From NCBI RefSeq assembly GCF_001665685.1, contig NZ_LZTB01000120.1:33050-97049 (forward strand): DNA of 64,000 nucleotides. Direction: 5' to 3'. A program made the position numbers and the translations under genes. Under the pieces are notes generated by a model. That model was not told where the DNA came from and made no database searches. It saw only the letters and a list, made by a program, of their open reading frames with translations. Positions 35,366-43,251 of the stretch are shown here, one piece after another; position 1 is the first letter of the stretch, and each line of letters starts with the position of its first letter. Origin of the DNA: Mycobacterium sp. 852013-50091_SCH5140682. Lineage in GTDB: Bacteria > Actinomycetota > Actinomycetes > Mycobacteriales > Mycobacteriaceae.

Positions 35366-36309
35366 CCACCGAGACGTCGAGCCCGGAGGGCTCGGCCACC
35401 CCGCCGCGCCGTCGGCGGATGCCGTGGCAGCGCAAGGCCCAGACGTCGCCTTCTGAGACGGCGGCCACGAACGCCTCGACGAGCACGCCGTCGCCGGAGG
35501 CCCGGCCCAAGCCGCGGACCCCGGTCGGCAAGGGCCGCCGCGCAGCCGTGGTCGACGACGAGACCGCCGAGGTTGCTGAGCCTGAGGTTGAGGCAGAGGA
35601 CACAGCGGCGGAGCCTGAGGTTGCGGAGTCCGAGTCTGCGGAATCTGCGGCGGAGACGGAGGACGCAGCGGCGGCCGAGACCGCGGCAGACGAATCCGAG
35701 ACGGACGCCGAATCTGCCGAGGACTCAACGGATTCCGACGAGTCGGCATCGAGCGAGGATGAGAACGTCGAGACTGTCATGGTCCCATTCCGGCCGGCCG
35801 GGAAGCGGTTGACGTACGTGGCGGCCGGAGCCGCGGCGTTGTTCGTGGCGGCGGGGGCGTTCGCGGGCGCGATGGTGCAGCCGTACCTCGCCGACCAAGC
35901 CCTGGTCGCGACCAAGCTGAAGGTCGCGGAGACCTCGGCGAACGCGATCACCACGCTGTGGACCTACACGCCGGACAACATCGATTCGCTGCCTCAGCGC
36001 GCGTCGCAGTACCTGTCGGGCGATTTCGCCGCGCAGTATCGGACATTCGTCGACTCGATCGTGCCGACAAACAAGCAGGCGCAGGTCTCCAGCAACACGC
36101 AGGTGATGGGCACGGCGGTGGAGAGCATCGGGCCCGACGAGGCGACGGCGATCGTCTACACCAACTCGGTGTCGACGAGCCCGGTCACCAAGAACATCCC
36201 GTCGCTGCGCTATCTGTCGTACCGGGTGACGCTCAAACGCGACGGAAGCAATTGGCGGATAACGCAAATGCCCGCACTGACCAAACTGGACCTGTCACCG
36301 CAGCTGTAA
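35332..36309 (+). CDS. mas1D: Mce-associated membrane protein D (Rv0178-like)
   Basis: This 325-residue protein has a cytoplasmic part of about 160 residues that is highly acidic and low-complexity (repeated Glu/Ala/Ser/Asp, such as EVAEPEVEAEDTAAEPEVAE), then one membrane helix (LTYVAAGAAALFVAAGAFAGAMV) and a Mas domain. From memory, Rv0178 is about 244 residues, so the acidic region here is expanded. The GTG at 35332 has GAGGGA 5 nt upstream; an ATG at 35299 is an alternative. It is the last gene of the mce1 operon by spacing. Confidence 0.85.
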   Translation: MEDQPTESGDLTTETSSPEGSATPPRRRRMPWQRKAQTSPSETAATNASTSTPSPEARPKPRTPVGKGRRAAVVDDETAEVAEPEVEAEDTAAEPEVAESESAESAAETEDAAAAETAADESETDAESAEDSTDSDESASSEDENVETVMVPFRPAGKRLTYVAAGAAALFVAAGAFAGAMVQPYLADQALVATKLKVAETSANAITTLWTYTPDNIDSLPQRASQYLSGDFAAQYRTFVDSIVPTNKQAQVSSNTQVMGTAVESIGPDEATAIVYTNSVSTSPVTKNIPSLRYLSYRVTLKRDGSNWRITQMPALTKLDLSPQL

Positions 36310-36318
36310 CCTCAGGCG

Positions 36319-36987
36319 ATGGGAATCCAGTCACCGGTCTCGCACCGGCTGACCGTTACCGCGTTACTGCTGCTCACCTTCGCGACCGGCATCGTCGACG
36401 CGATCAGTGTGCTCGTGCTCGGCCATGTGTTCGTCGCGAACATGACCGGCAACGTGATCTTCCTGGGGTTCTGGTTGGTGCCGCATTCGGGCGTGGACCT
36501 GGCGGCGGCGGTCGTCGCGTTCGTCAGCTTCGTCGCAGGCACTGTTGCGGGCGGACGGTTCGCACGGCACCTGCAGGGCAATCCGAGGCGATGGCTCACC
36601 GTCACGCATTCGGTGGAAGTGATTATGCTGCTGACGCTTTCGGCCCTTGCCGGCGCCGGTGTGCTCGACTACCAGGACAATCGGAAGCTGATTCTCATCT
36701 CGGGGCTGGCGATCACCTTCGGTATCCAGAACGCCACCGCGCGGCAGTTCGGCATCCAGGAACTCAGCACCACCGTGCTCACCCAGACCATCGTGGGCAT
36801 CGGGCTCGACAGCAGATTGGCCGGCGGTACGGGCGATCGGGAGAAGCTGCGCTACAGCGTGGTGGCGACGATGATGGCAGGCGCGATGGTCGGCGCATCG
36901 TTGACGCTGTTCGCGGTCGCGCCGGTGATTGCGTTGGCGGCGTTGGTCATTGCGGCCAGCGCGGCTATCTTTCGGTTCGGCTCCTAG
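36319..36987 (+). CDS. DUF1275 (YoaK-type) membrane protein
   Basis: This 222-residue membrane protein has about six helices. The sequence FATGIVDAISVLVLGHVFVANMTGNVIFLG is typical of DUF1275, and GIQNATARQFGIQELSTTVLTQTIVG is a second family motif. Function is not established for the family. TAACCT ends 6 nt before the ATG, a leaderless-type promoter. The gene therefore need not be part of the mce1 transcript, although it starts 9 nt after mas1D. Confidence 0.88.
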   Translation: MGIQSPVSHRLTVTALLLLTFATGIVDAISVLVLGHVFVANMTGNVIFLGFWLVPHSGVDLAAAVVAFVSFVAGTVAGGRFARHLQGNPRRWLTVTHSVEVIMLLTLSALAGAGVLDYQDNRKLILISGLAITFGIQNATARQFGIQELSTTVLTQTIVGIGLDSRLAGGTGDREKLRYSVVATMMAGAMVGASLTLFAVAPVIALAALVIAASAAIFRFGS

Positions 36988-37018
36988 GCTTCACCGCGGA
37001 TCGGCCCGGTATTCGGCG

Positions 37019-37072
37019 AGTGGCCAGTTGCGCACGCAAAAAATCACGAAAACCGTGCAGTAACTGGCCACT
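37019..37072. repeat. Palindromic element, copy B
   Basis: This 54-bp element has perfect 11-bp terminal arms identical to copy A. The middle is A/T-rich (CGCAAAAAATCACG) with CACG and CGTG inner pairs. It sits between the convergent DUF1275 and arabinosyltransferase genes. Confidence 0.85.
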
Positions 37073-37092
37073 CAGCGTCCGAAGCGAGGGAG

Positions 37093-40000
37093 CTAGGGTT
37101 CGATCCGGATCGGCCCGGGTGACCACAGCCCGGACCTCGTTGCCGTGCCGAGGTCGATGCGGGCTTCCGTGGCGTCGACGACGGTATCGAACTTGCGCAG
37201 CGAACCCCAGTCACGGCCCCAGTCACGGGACAGGTAGGTGGGCATGACGTGGGCGCGCAGCAGCACATCGGAGATGCCGAGCAGGCCGCCGTTGCGGCCT
37301 TCCTGCCAGGTGTCGGGGTTCTGCAGCTTGGCCGGATAGTCCGGTGAGATGCGGTATCTGGGTACCTCGGTGACCCCGTTGGCGTGCAGCATCGGGTGTT
37401 GGCAGGGGAACACCAGGCCGACCATCCAGTCGAGCAGGATGGGTTGGGTGGTGCCGAGATACTCCTGCAGCGAGCGCAATTCGGGTACCCGGGGTGGGGT
37501 GACGGCAACCCAGTCGCCGGGGTTGAGCGAGCGGTCGTCGGCGATCACGCGAACGTAGTCGGCGTCGGCGGGAATCTGCGCGCGCGGGAACCGCAGGGAT
37601 CGCCAAGATGGTTGGGGCCCAATGTCGTACGGCGTGATCCGGCCGGCGGGCTGCGGCTTGCCGTCGGCGCCGGGGCGCCCATATTCCAGTGCCACTGTCT
37701 GAGCTTCGGTGTGGCCGTAGAGCACGCTGTTGCCGCTGATGGTTCCGGCGGCGGTCACCACCACGAGCGGGTGCGCGTCGTCGGCGGCAGGCAGCCGGTA
37801 CCACGCCGAGGTCAACGTGCTGGGTTGTTGGGGCCCGGCGGTGAAGCTGCCCAGCACCGGAACACGCGTGGGATCCAGACCGTAGGGCAGCGTGGGTGCG
37901 GCCGTCCAGTCGTAGTCGGTGCCTGGTTGGGCATTGGTCTGCCAAACCGACTCGGCCACAATGTGTTCGGGCAAGCCGTCGGAGATGAATCCGACGGGCG
38001 CGTCGCCGCCCAATGGGCCCAGTGGGCCGTAGCTGCCGGGCGCGGGCGTCAGGAACCCCACATTGGGATCGGGTTCGACGAGCACGTCGTCGGCCAGCCC
38101 GCAGCCCCCGCTGAGTTCACGAATGTTGGCCCAGCCGTTGGAGTATGTCGGGTACTCGCGGACCATGCCGATGGTCAGGGACGCGACGAAGACGATCACC
38201 ATGAACCCGGCCGCTACCGGGACAGGCGCGGTGGTGAGCATGCGGACGAAGCGCTGTTCGGGCCGCGTAGTCGGCTTGATGTGCAGCAGTGCGGCGTAGA
38301 ACGCCGTCAGGAGGAAGAGTCCGAAGAACACGCTGCTCGCGGTGACCGGTCCCAGGTGCGGGGTGCTGTCGTTGAACGGAACGCCGTAGCTCGACACATA
38401 CCACCAGCCGTTGGTCGACGCGAAACACAATGCGACGACGAACAATACGGCCGAGAGGAAGGCCATCCGGTTGCGCGCCGACCGCACGATCGTCGGGCCC
38501 ATCAGCACCGTGGCCAGCGCTGCCATCGCGGCGCCGACCGCGGCGAACAGCCCGAAGTGGTGGATCCACTTGGTCGGCGTGAACGTGAGGAAGAATATGG
38601 TCGCGAAGATGATGCCCATCAGCCGCCATGCCGGGCCCGTCGCAACACCGGGAATCTTCTTGCGGCGCAAGAACAACACCATGGACGGGAACAGGCACGC
38701 CATCGTGATCAGGATGCCGAACCGTCGTGACAACGCACCGTCGGTGGTCGGCAGCACCAGGTAGAAATACCGCAGATTCTCGGTGTACCAAGGCTGGCTG
38801 GGGCCGATCGCGGTGCGCACCCGGGTGGCTTCCAGTACCGCGGCCAACGTCTGGTCGGCGAACACGACTGTGAGCACCACGAAACCGGCGGCCAGCAGCG
38901 GCGCCAGCAGTGGCCATGTGCCGATCACCCGGTGCCGGGCGACGAAGATTCGCAACAGTGGGCGCCCGCCTGCAACCAGCGCTGCGACCGCGATCAGCCC
39001 GGTCGGCTGGATGCCGAGGGTGAAGGCGGCGGTCACGACCGCCAACGCGGCGGGTGTGACTCGACTCGAGATGATGGCCCGTTCGATGAGCACGTAGGTG
39101 ATCAGGGCACCCGCCGCGATCTGGCCTTCGGGCCGCAGGCCGTTGTTGAACGGCATCCACGCTGCGATCAGCACGAACGCCGCGGCCCACAGCGCCGGCC
39201 GGCTTGCCGCCACCGCGGGCCCCAGCCGGGGCAGCACCTCCCGGGACAGCAGCAGCCAGCACACCAAGGCGCAGACCAGGTCTGGCAATCGGATCCACAG
39301 GCTGATGTCGCTGACGTGTGTCATGACGGAGAGCAGGTTGTAGTACCAGCCGAACGGGTCCTCGGGGCTGCCGAACCAGCGGAAGTAGTTCGACATGTAC
39401 CCGGCATGCCCGGCGACGCGGGCCATCTGCATCTGATAGCCGTCGTCGGAGGCGCCCGCGCCCGCGATGTACCAGTACAGCGACACCACGATGACGGTGG
39501 CGTCGACCCAGGTGAGCGTGCGCCACCGGGTGGGAATCCAGCGCTGCATCCGGCGACCGTCGAGCCGGTCGAGCTGCCACAGCGCCACCAGAGCGATGAC
39601 GGTGGCCGCCATCCCGATCAGCATCGCCGCGAGCTTCAGCGGTGTCGGTGCGGTGGTGTAGCGGGTGTCGATGGTCGCTGACACCGAAAGTCCGCTCGGC
39701 GCAGGGCCACTCAGGTCTGTGAACACGCCGACGATCTGTGGCCGCAGGTTGGGGTCGGCGTAGCCGCTACGTCGATCGGCGCCGTCGGGGCCGGGGAGCC
39801 CGACGAAGGTGGCGAAGGTGCCGTCGAGAGATGACGTAATGTCGATCCGACTGCAGCGCGTCGCTTCGCTGCGTGCGACGGTGGCGACGACGACGTTGCG
39901 CACCAGCACGTCGACGCGGTCCTTACTGACGGTGACGAACAGTCCGTTGAGGCCGGCGTCCTTGCCGTCAGCGGGGATGGTGCCGAATATCAGCCCGCCG

Positions 40001-40215
40001 TCGGCAGGCGTCTGCTGCACCACCGCGCACGGGACTGTCGCCGTCAGCGATACCGGCGTCAGCGTGATCAGCGGCGCGGTCACGTTGCCGAGCCGGCCAG
40101 CCTGCGGCCAGTTCAAAGTCGCCGTCGTCTGGACAACCGGCAGGATGGGAGTCAGTGCACTGAGCACAAAACCGATCAGGCCGGCGACGATCGCAACCCA
40201 GCGCCACGCCTTCAC
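37093..40215 (-). CDS. EmbB-like arabinosyltransferase
   Basis: This 1040-residue membrane glycosyltransferase (GT-C fold) of the Emb family transfers arabinose from decaprenyl-phosphoarabinose during arabinogalactan or lipoarabinomannan synthesis. The catalytic acid pair DDGY is at residues 257-260. MSNYFRWFGSPEDPFGWYYN closely resembles EmbB, as does FTPTKWIHHFGLFAAVGAAMAAL. The C-terminal carbohydrate-binding region includes WWYVSSYGVPFNDSTPHLGP earlier and ends in GLWSPGPIRIEP. Met264 lies where EmbB Met306 of M. tuberculosis would fall. The start is GTG at 40215. It stands alone, without embC/embA neighbours. Confidence 0.92.
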   Translation of the reverse strand: MKAWRWVAIVAGLIGFVLSALTPILPVVQTTATLNWPQAGRLGNVTAPLITLTPVSLTATVPCAVVQQTPADGGLIFGTIPADGKDAGLNGLFVTVSKDRVDVLVRNVVVATVARSEATRCSRIDITSSLDGTFATFVGLPGPDGADRRSGYADPNLRPQIVGVFTDLSGPAPSGLSVSATIDTRYTTAPTPLKLAAMLIGMAATVIALVALWQLDRLDGRRMQRWIPTRWRTLTWVDATVIVVSLYWYIAGAGASDDGYQMQMARVAGHAGYMSNYFRWFGSPEDPFGWYYNLLSVMTHVSDISLWIRLPDLVCALVCWLLLSREVLPRLGPAVAASRPALWAAAFVLIAAWMPFNNGLRPEGQIAAGALITYVLIERAIISSRVTPAALAVVTAAFTLGIQPTGLIAVAALVAGGRPLLRIFVARHRVIGTWPLLAPLLAAGFVVLTVVFADQTLAAVLEATRVRTAIGPSQPWYTENLRYFYLVLPTTDGALSRRFGILITMACLFPSMVLFLRRKKIPGVATGPAWRLMGIIFATIFFLTFTPTKWIHHFGLFAAVGAAMAALATVLMGPTIVRSARNRMAFLSAVLFVVALCFASTNGWWYVSSYGVPFNDSTPHLGPVTASSVFFGLFLLTAFYAALLHIKPTTRPEQRFVRMLTTAPVPVAAGFMVIVFVASLTIGMVREYPTYSNGWANIRELSGGCGLADDVLVEPDPNVGFLTPAPGSYGPLGPLGGDAPVGFISDGLPEHIVAESVWQTNAQPGTDYDWTAAPTLPYGLDPTRVPVLGSFTAGPQQPSTLTSAWYRLPAADDAHPLVVVTAAGTISGNSVLYGHTEAQTVALEYGRPGADGKPQPAGRITPYDIGPQPSWRSLRFPRAQIPADADYVRVIADDRSLNPGDWVAVTPPRVPELRSLQEYLGTTQPILLDWMVGLVFPCQHPMLHANGVTEVPRYRISPDYPAKLQNPDTWQEGRNGGLLGISDVLLRAHVMPTYLSRDWGRDWGSLRKFDTVVDATEARIDLGTATRSGLWSPGPIRIEP

Positions 40216-40242
40216 TGAATGATGTTCCCGCCCATTGCACAA

Positions 40243-40271
40243 CCAATATATGAAACAACTGTTACGGTCAA
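40243..40271 (-). promoter_or_regulatory. Candidate promoter of the arabinosyltransferase
   Basis: On the minus strand TTGACC (40271-40266) is followed 15-17 nt later by TATATT or TATTGG (40250-40243) as a -10. The patch is AT-rich against GC-rich flanks. The -10 lies about 30 nt before the GTG start. Confidence 0.45.
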
Positions 40272-40364
40272 GGCGAGGCGCGGCCGGTGGGAGTCGGGAG
40301 ATGTTTGCGGTCAAATCCGCCGAATGATTGCGGGGTCGAGGCCGCAAACCCTAACCTGATGGCC

Positions 40365-40688
40365 ATGACGAGGGGAATTGTACGAATCGGTGCTGCCATG
40401 CTGGCGGCCGGAGCGTTGCTGAGTGCTGCGGGTGGGACGGCGGGAGCGTGGCCCATCCCGTTGACAGATGTCGACTACCGCTATCTGAACGCCACTCGCG
40501 GCGTCTTTCCCGGCGACGACGATCAGCTGTTGATGGCCGGCCGGCAGATCTGCAGGCTGCTCTATACCGGGCAGCACACCCAGGATGCGATCGACGCCAT
40601 GGTCGGGCAGTACGGCGCGACCCCGGACCAGGCGGCCGTTGCCGTGCGAGCCGCGCGCAGCACATACTGCACGCAGGCTCCGGGCTGA
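40365..40688 (+). CDS. DUF732 secreted protein
   Basis: This 107-residue protein has a signal peptide (IVRIGAAMLAAGALLSAAGGTAGA, cut near residue 28) and a helical DUF732 domain (DDDQLLMAGRQICRLLYTGQHTQDAIDAM), with two cysteines likely bonded. DUF732 proteins are small exported mycobacterial proteins of unknown role. The start at 40365 is chosen because TAACCT ends 7 nt before it (leaderless pattern) and no ribosome site is seen; an ATG two codons earlier is possible. Confidence 0.82.
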   Translation: MTRGIVRIGAAMLAAGALLSAAGGTAGAWPIPLTDVDYRYLNATRGVFPGDDDQLLMAGRQICRLLYTGQHTQDAIDAMVGQYGATPDQAAVAVRAARSTYCTQAPG

Positions 40689-40705
40689 CAGTGGCGGCCC
40701 TGCCG

Positions 40706-40758
40706 AGCGGCCAGTTGATGCACGCGATCGACCGATTTGCGTGTCATAACTAGCCACT
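40706..40758. repeat. Palindromic element, copy C
   Basis: This 53-bp element has arms AGCGGCCAGTT and AACTAGCCACT, each one mismatch from the family arms, plus inner CACGC/GCGTG pairs. Unlike copies A and B it lies between two genes on the same strand, 17 nt after the DUF732 stop. Confidence 0.75.
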
Positions 40759-40818
40759 GGGCGCGGTTGCGGAGTTCCGCCACGTCTCCCAAGCAGTTAA
40801 CCAATGGAGAGGCACGAC

Positions 40819-41223
40819 ATGGTCGACCTGAAGTCCTTGAAATTCAGACTCGTCCGGACCGGCCAGCGATTCGTCGTCAACCCGCTGGCGCGGCGTTCGT
40901 CGAGTCTGACCATGCTGGAGACCACAGGGCGCAAGAGCGGCTTGCCTCGGTTCACGCCTATCGGGGGTCGGCGTCAGGGCGACAGTTTCTGGCTGGTGTC
41001 CGAACATGGGTACCGCTCGGACTATGTCCGCAACATTCAAGCAGACCCGCACGTCCGATTGCGGCTGAGAGGGCAATGGCGCTCCGGCACCGCCACACTG
41101 CTGCCTGACGACGACACGGCGAAGCGGCTCGATATCCTCGGCGGGCTCAACAGTGTGGGTGTGCGCGTAGCCGGCACCGACCTGTTGACCATCCGGATCG
41201 ACCTCGAACCCGCAGGCTCGTAG
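40819..41223 (+). CDS. F420-type (DDN-like) nitroreductase-family protein
   Basis: This 134-residue split-barrel protein of the deazaflavin-dependent reductase family (DUF385) shows LETTGRKSGLPRFTPIG, GDSFWLVSEHGYRSDYVRNIQADPHVRLRL, and YDDYV-like sequence replaced here. The family reduces substrates such as quinones with F420H2. GGAGAGG lies 6 nt before the ATG at 40819, favouring it over the ATG at 40804. No obvious partner is adjacent. Substrate unknown. Confidence 0.85.
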   Translation: MVDLKSLKFRLVRTGQRFVVNPLARRSSSLTMLETTGRKSGLPRFTPIGGRRQGDSFWLVSEHGYRSDYVRNIQADPHVRLRLRGQWRSGTATLLPDDDTAKRLDILGGLNSVGVRVAGTDLLTIRIDLEPAGS

Positions 41224-41253
41224 TCGGTCGCGCCGCGCAGTACCCTCGCCGAT

Positions 41254-42093
41254 ATGCCTTCAGTTCTGGTCACCGGCGCTGCCCGTGGAATCGGTCGGGC
41301 CATCGTCGAACACCTGGCCGTCAGCGGGTGGGACGTCATAGCCGGGGTGCGTTCGGAAGCCGATGCGGCGTCAGTCGCTGCGATCGATCCGCAACACATC
41401 TCGACGGTGATCCTCGACGTCACCGACGCCGCGCATATCGACGCGTTGGAAGCCGCGTTGCCACCGCGCTTGGACGCCGTGGTGAACAATGCCGGGATCG
41501 TGGTGGCCGGCGCGGTTGAGGTGTTGTCTTCCGATGACTGGCGTAAACAGCTGGAGGTCAACGTGATCGGCCAGTTCGCGGTCACCAGGGCTGTGCTGCC
41601 TAAACTACGGGAGTCCCGCGGACGGGTGATCTTCATCTCGAGTGTGAACGGTCAGTTGTCCTCGCCGATGCTGGGTGCATACGCGGCATCGAAATTCGCG
41701 CTCGAGGCCGGCGCGGAGGCGCTGCGAATCGAGTTGCGGCCCTGGGGGATACCTGTGGTGGTCGTGGAGCCGGCGCAGACCGACACCGACATGTGGCGCA
41801 AGGCCGACGACATGGTGGTCGATGTGGAAGCTGCGATACCGCCTGCGCAACGCGCGCTGTACGCCAAGCACATCGAGGGGATGAAGAAGTTCATCCCCGT
41901 GTCGAAGAAGCTGGCGGTGCCGCCGGCGAAAGTTGTTGCGGTCGTTGAGGAAGCGCTCACCGCGCGCAAGCCGAAGGCCCGCTACCTCGTTGGGTTGGGC
42001 ACCAAGGTCCAGGTCGCGCTGATGCGGAATACGCCTGCGGCGGTGCGAGATCGAATCGTGGCGAAAGTCTTCGGCGTCCCTGGCCGGGCTTGA
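41254..42093 (+). CDS. Short-chain dehydrogenase/reductase
   Basis: This 279-residue SDR has GAARGIGR as cofactor motif, NNAGIV, then Ser in ISSVNGQ and YAASK as catalytic residues. VVEPAQTDTDMW follows. Arg after the first strand (GVRSEAD) suggests NADPH use. TACCCT ends 7 nt before the ATG, so it may be leaderless. The stop overlaps the start of the fructosamine kinase gene (ATG at 42093), indicating coupling. Confidence 0.9.
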   Translation: MPSVLVTGAARGIGRAIVEHLAVSGWDVIAGVRSEADAASVAAIDPQHISTVILDVTDAAHIDALEAALPPRLDAVVNNAGIVVAGAVEVLSSDDWRKQLEVNVIGQFAVTRAVLPKLRESRGRVIFISSVNGQLSSPMLGAYAASKFALEAGAEALRIELRPWGIPVVVVEPAQTDTDMWRKADDMVVDVEAAIPPAQRALYAKHIEGMKKFIPVSKKLAVPPAKVVAVVEEALTARKPKARYLVGLGTKVQVALMRNTPAAVRDRIVAKVFGVPGRA

Positions 42094-42863
42094 TGGACCA
42101 TTTCGTCAAACGCAATCCGTCGGCGCCGCAAGGGTTCTTCGCAGTGGAAGCGGCCGGACTGCGGTGGCTCGCCGTGGAGGACGGCGTGCCGTGTGCCCGG
42201 GTTCTGGCGCACGACGCGACATCGCTGACGCTGCAACGGTTGCAGTCTGTGGCCCCGTCGGCACGCGCGGCATCCGAATTCGGCCGCGCTCTGGCGGTAA
42301 CCCACGACGCCGGCGCGGCGGCATTCGGTGCCGGGCCCGATGGCTACCGTGGCGCCGGGTTTTTCGGGCCGATGTCCGAACCGCTGCCAATGTCATTGAC
42401 CCACCACGACTCCTGGGGCGCGTTCTATGCCGACGAGCGGCTCGAGCCGATGGGCGGGCGCGCTGCCCGGCAGCTCGACGCTTCGACCCGCCGAGGCCTG
42501 GCCGAGGTGGCGGCGTTGTGCCGTGCGGGTCGGTTCGACGATGCTGACGGCCCGGCTCGCCTGCACGGTGACCTGTGGAGCGGCAACGTGATGTGGACCG
42601 CCGACGGCGTGGTGCTGATCGATCCCGCCGCGCACGGCGGGCACCGCGAGACCGACCTGGCGATGCTGGCGCTGTTCGGCTGCCCGCATCTGGGGGATGT
42701 GCTGGCGGCCTATGAGTCGGTGCATCCGCTGCGCGACGGTTGGCACGATCGGGTCGGCCTGCATCAGCTCTACCCGTTGCTGGCACACGTGGTGCTGTTC
42801 GGTGGGAGTTACGCGCCCCACGTCGCTGCCGTTGTGGCGAAACTGTTGACCGCCACCAGCTAA
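42093..42863 (+). CDS. Fructosamine kinase-type phosphotransferase
   Basis: This 256-residue aminoglycoside-phosphotransferase-fold kinase has LHGDLWSGNVMW, the catalytic loop typical of fructosamine kinases, followed by VLIDPAAHGGHRETDLAM with the metal-binding Asp. FN3K enzymes phosphorylate ketoamines on glycated proteins for repair. It overlaps the SDR stop by 1 nt. The N-terminal lobe (AVEAAGLRWLA) is short. Function in protein deglycation is by family only. Confidence 0.87.
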   Translation: MDHFVKRNPSAPQGFFAVEAAGLRWLAVEDGVPCARVLAHDATSLTLQRLQSVAPSARAASEFGRALAVTHDAGAAAFGAGPDGYRGAGFFGPMSEPLPMSLTHHDSWGAFYADERLEPMGGRAARQLDASTRRGLAEVAALCRAGRFDDADGPARLHGDLWSGNVMWTADGVVLIDPAAHGGHRETDLAMLALFGCPHLGDVLAAYESVHPLRDGWHDRVGLHQLYPLLAHVVLFGGSYAPHVAAVVAKLLTATS

Positions 42864-43181
42864 CGGCACGTTTTGTCGACGGATTGCCCGGGCGCAGTGC
42901 TCGCGGCGCTGTACGCCGATATAGCCGCAGGACCGCCGCGCAGCAAGCTGCTGCCAAGAACACGCAGGTCGCGAGCGTGAGGTGAGATCGGCTAGCGGGT
43001 TTGCCGCCAGGCTGTGAACTCGCTGGCAGCAATTGACGCTTGCGTAGAAGTGGCAGTCCCTGACAGTTGCGTCCTCACAAAATCGGTGGTGCATATCCAC
43101 TGGCAGATGCGATAACGACGAGAAAGCGGCGAGCGGACTCTTCTTATCCAACATCGGCGAAAATTTTCCTTAGCAATCGTA
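42864..43181. other. Intergenic stretch, no gene seen
   Basis: These 318 nt after the fructosamine kinase gene show no convincing ORF or RNA gene. The right half turns AT-rich (AAAATTTTCC at about 43160) as it approaches the regulatory palindromes. Confidence 0.6.
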
Positions 43182-43195
43182 GTGATCTAGATCAC
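43182..43195. promoter_or_regulatory. CRP-type palindrome upstream of secreted protein gene
   Basis: GTGATCTAGATCAC is a perfect 14-bp palindrome and fits the CRP half-site pattern GTGA-N6-TCAC. Mycobacterial Crp proteins are known to bind GTG-N8-CAC sites. It lies 57 nt before the ATG of the 696-residue secreted protein. Binding is not shown. Confidence 0.6.
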
Positions 43196-43204
43196 CGGGG
43201 TGCT

Positions 43205-43224
43205 AGGTTGCCTGAGAGCAACCT
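43205..43224 (+). promoter_or_regulatory. Inverted repeat overlapping a -10 box
   Basis: AGGTTGC-CTGAGA-GCAACCT has perfect 7-bp arms. The left arm overlaps TAGGTT (43204-43209), preceded by TGC as an extended -10. It can be an operator over the start of transcription or an RNA hairpin ahead of the ribosome site AAAGGA (about 43238). Confidence 0.5.
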
Positions 43225-43251
43225 GAGATGGTTCCCGAAAGGACTGGTCAT

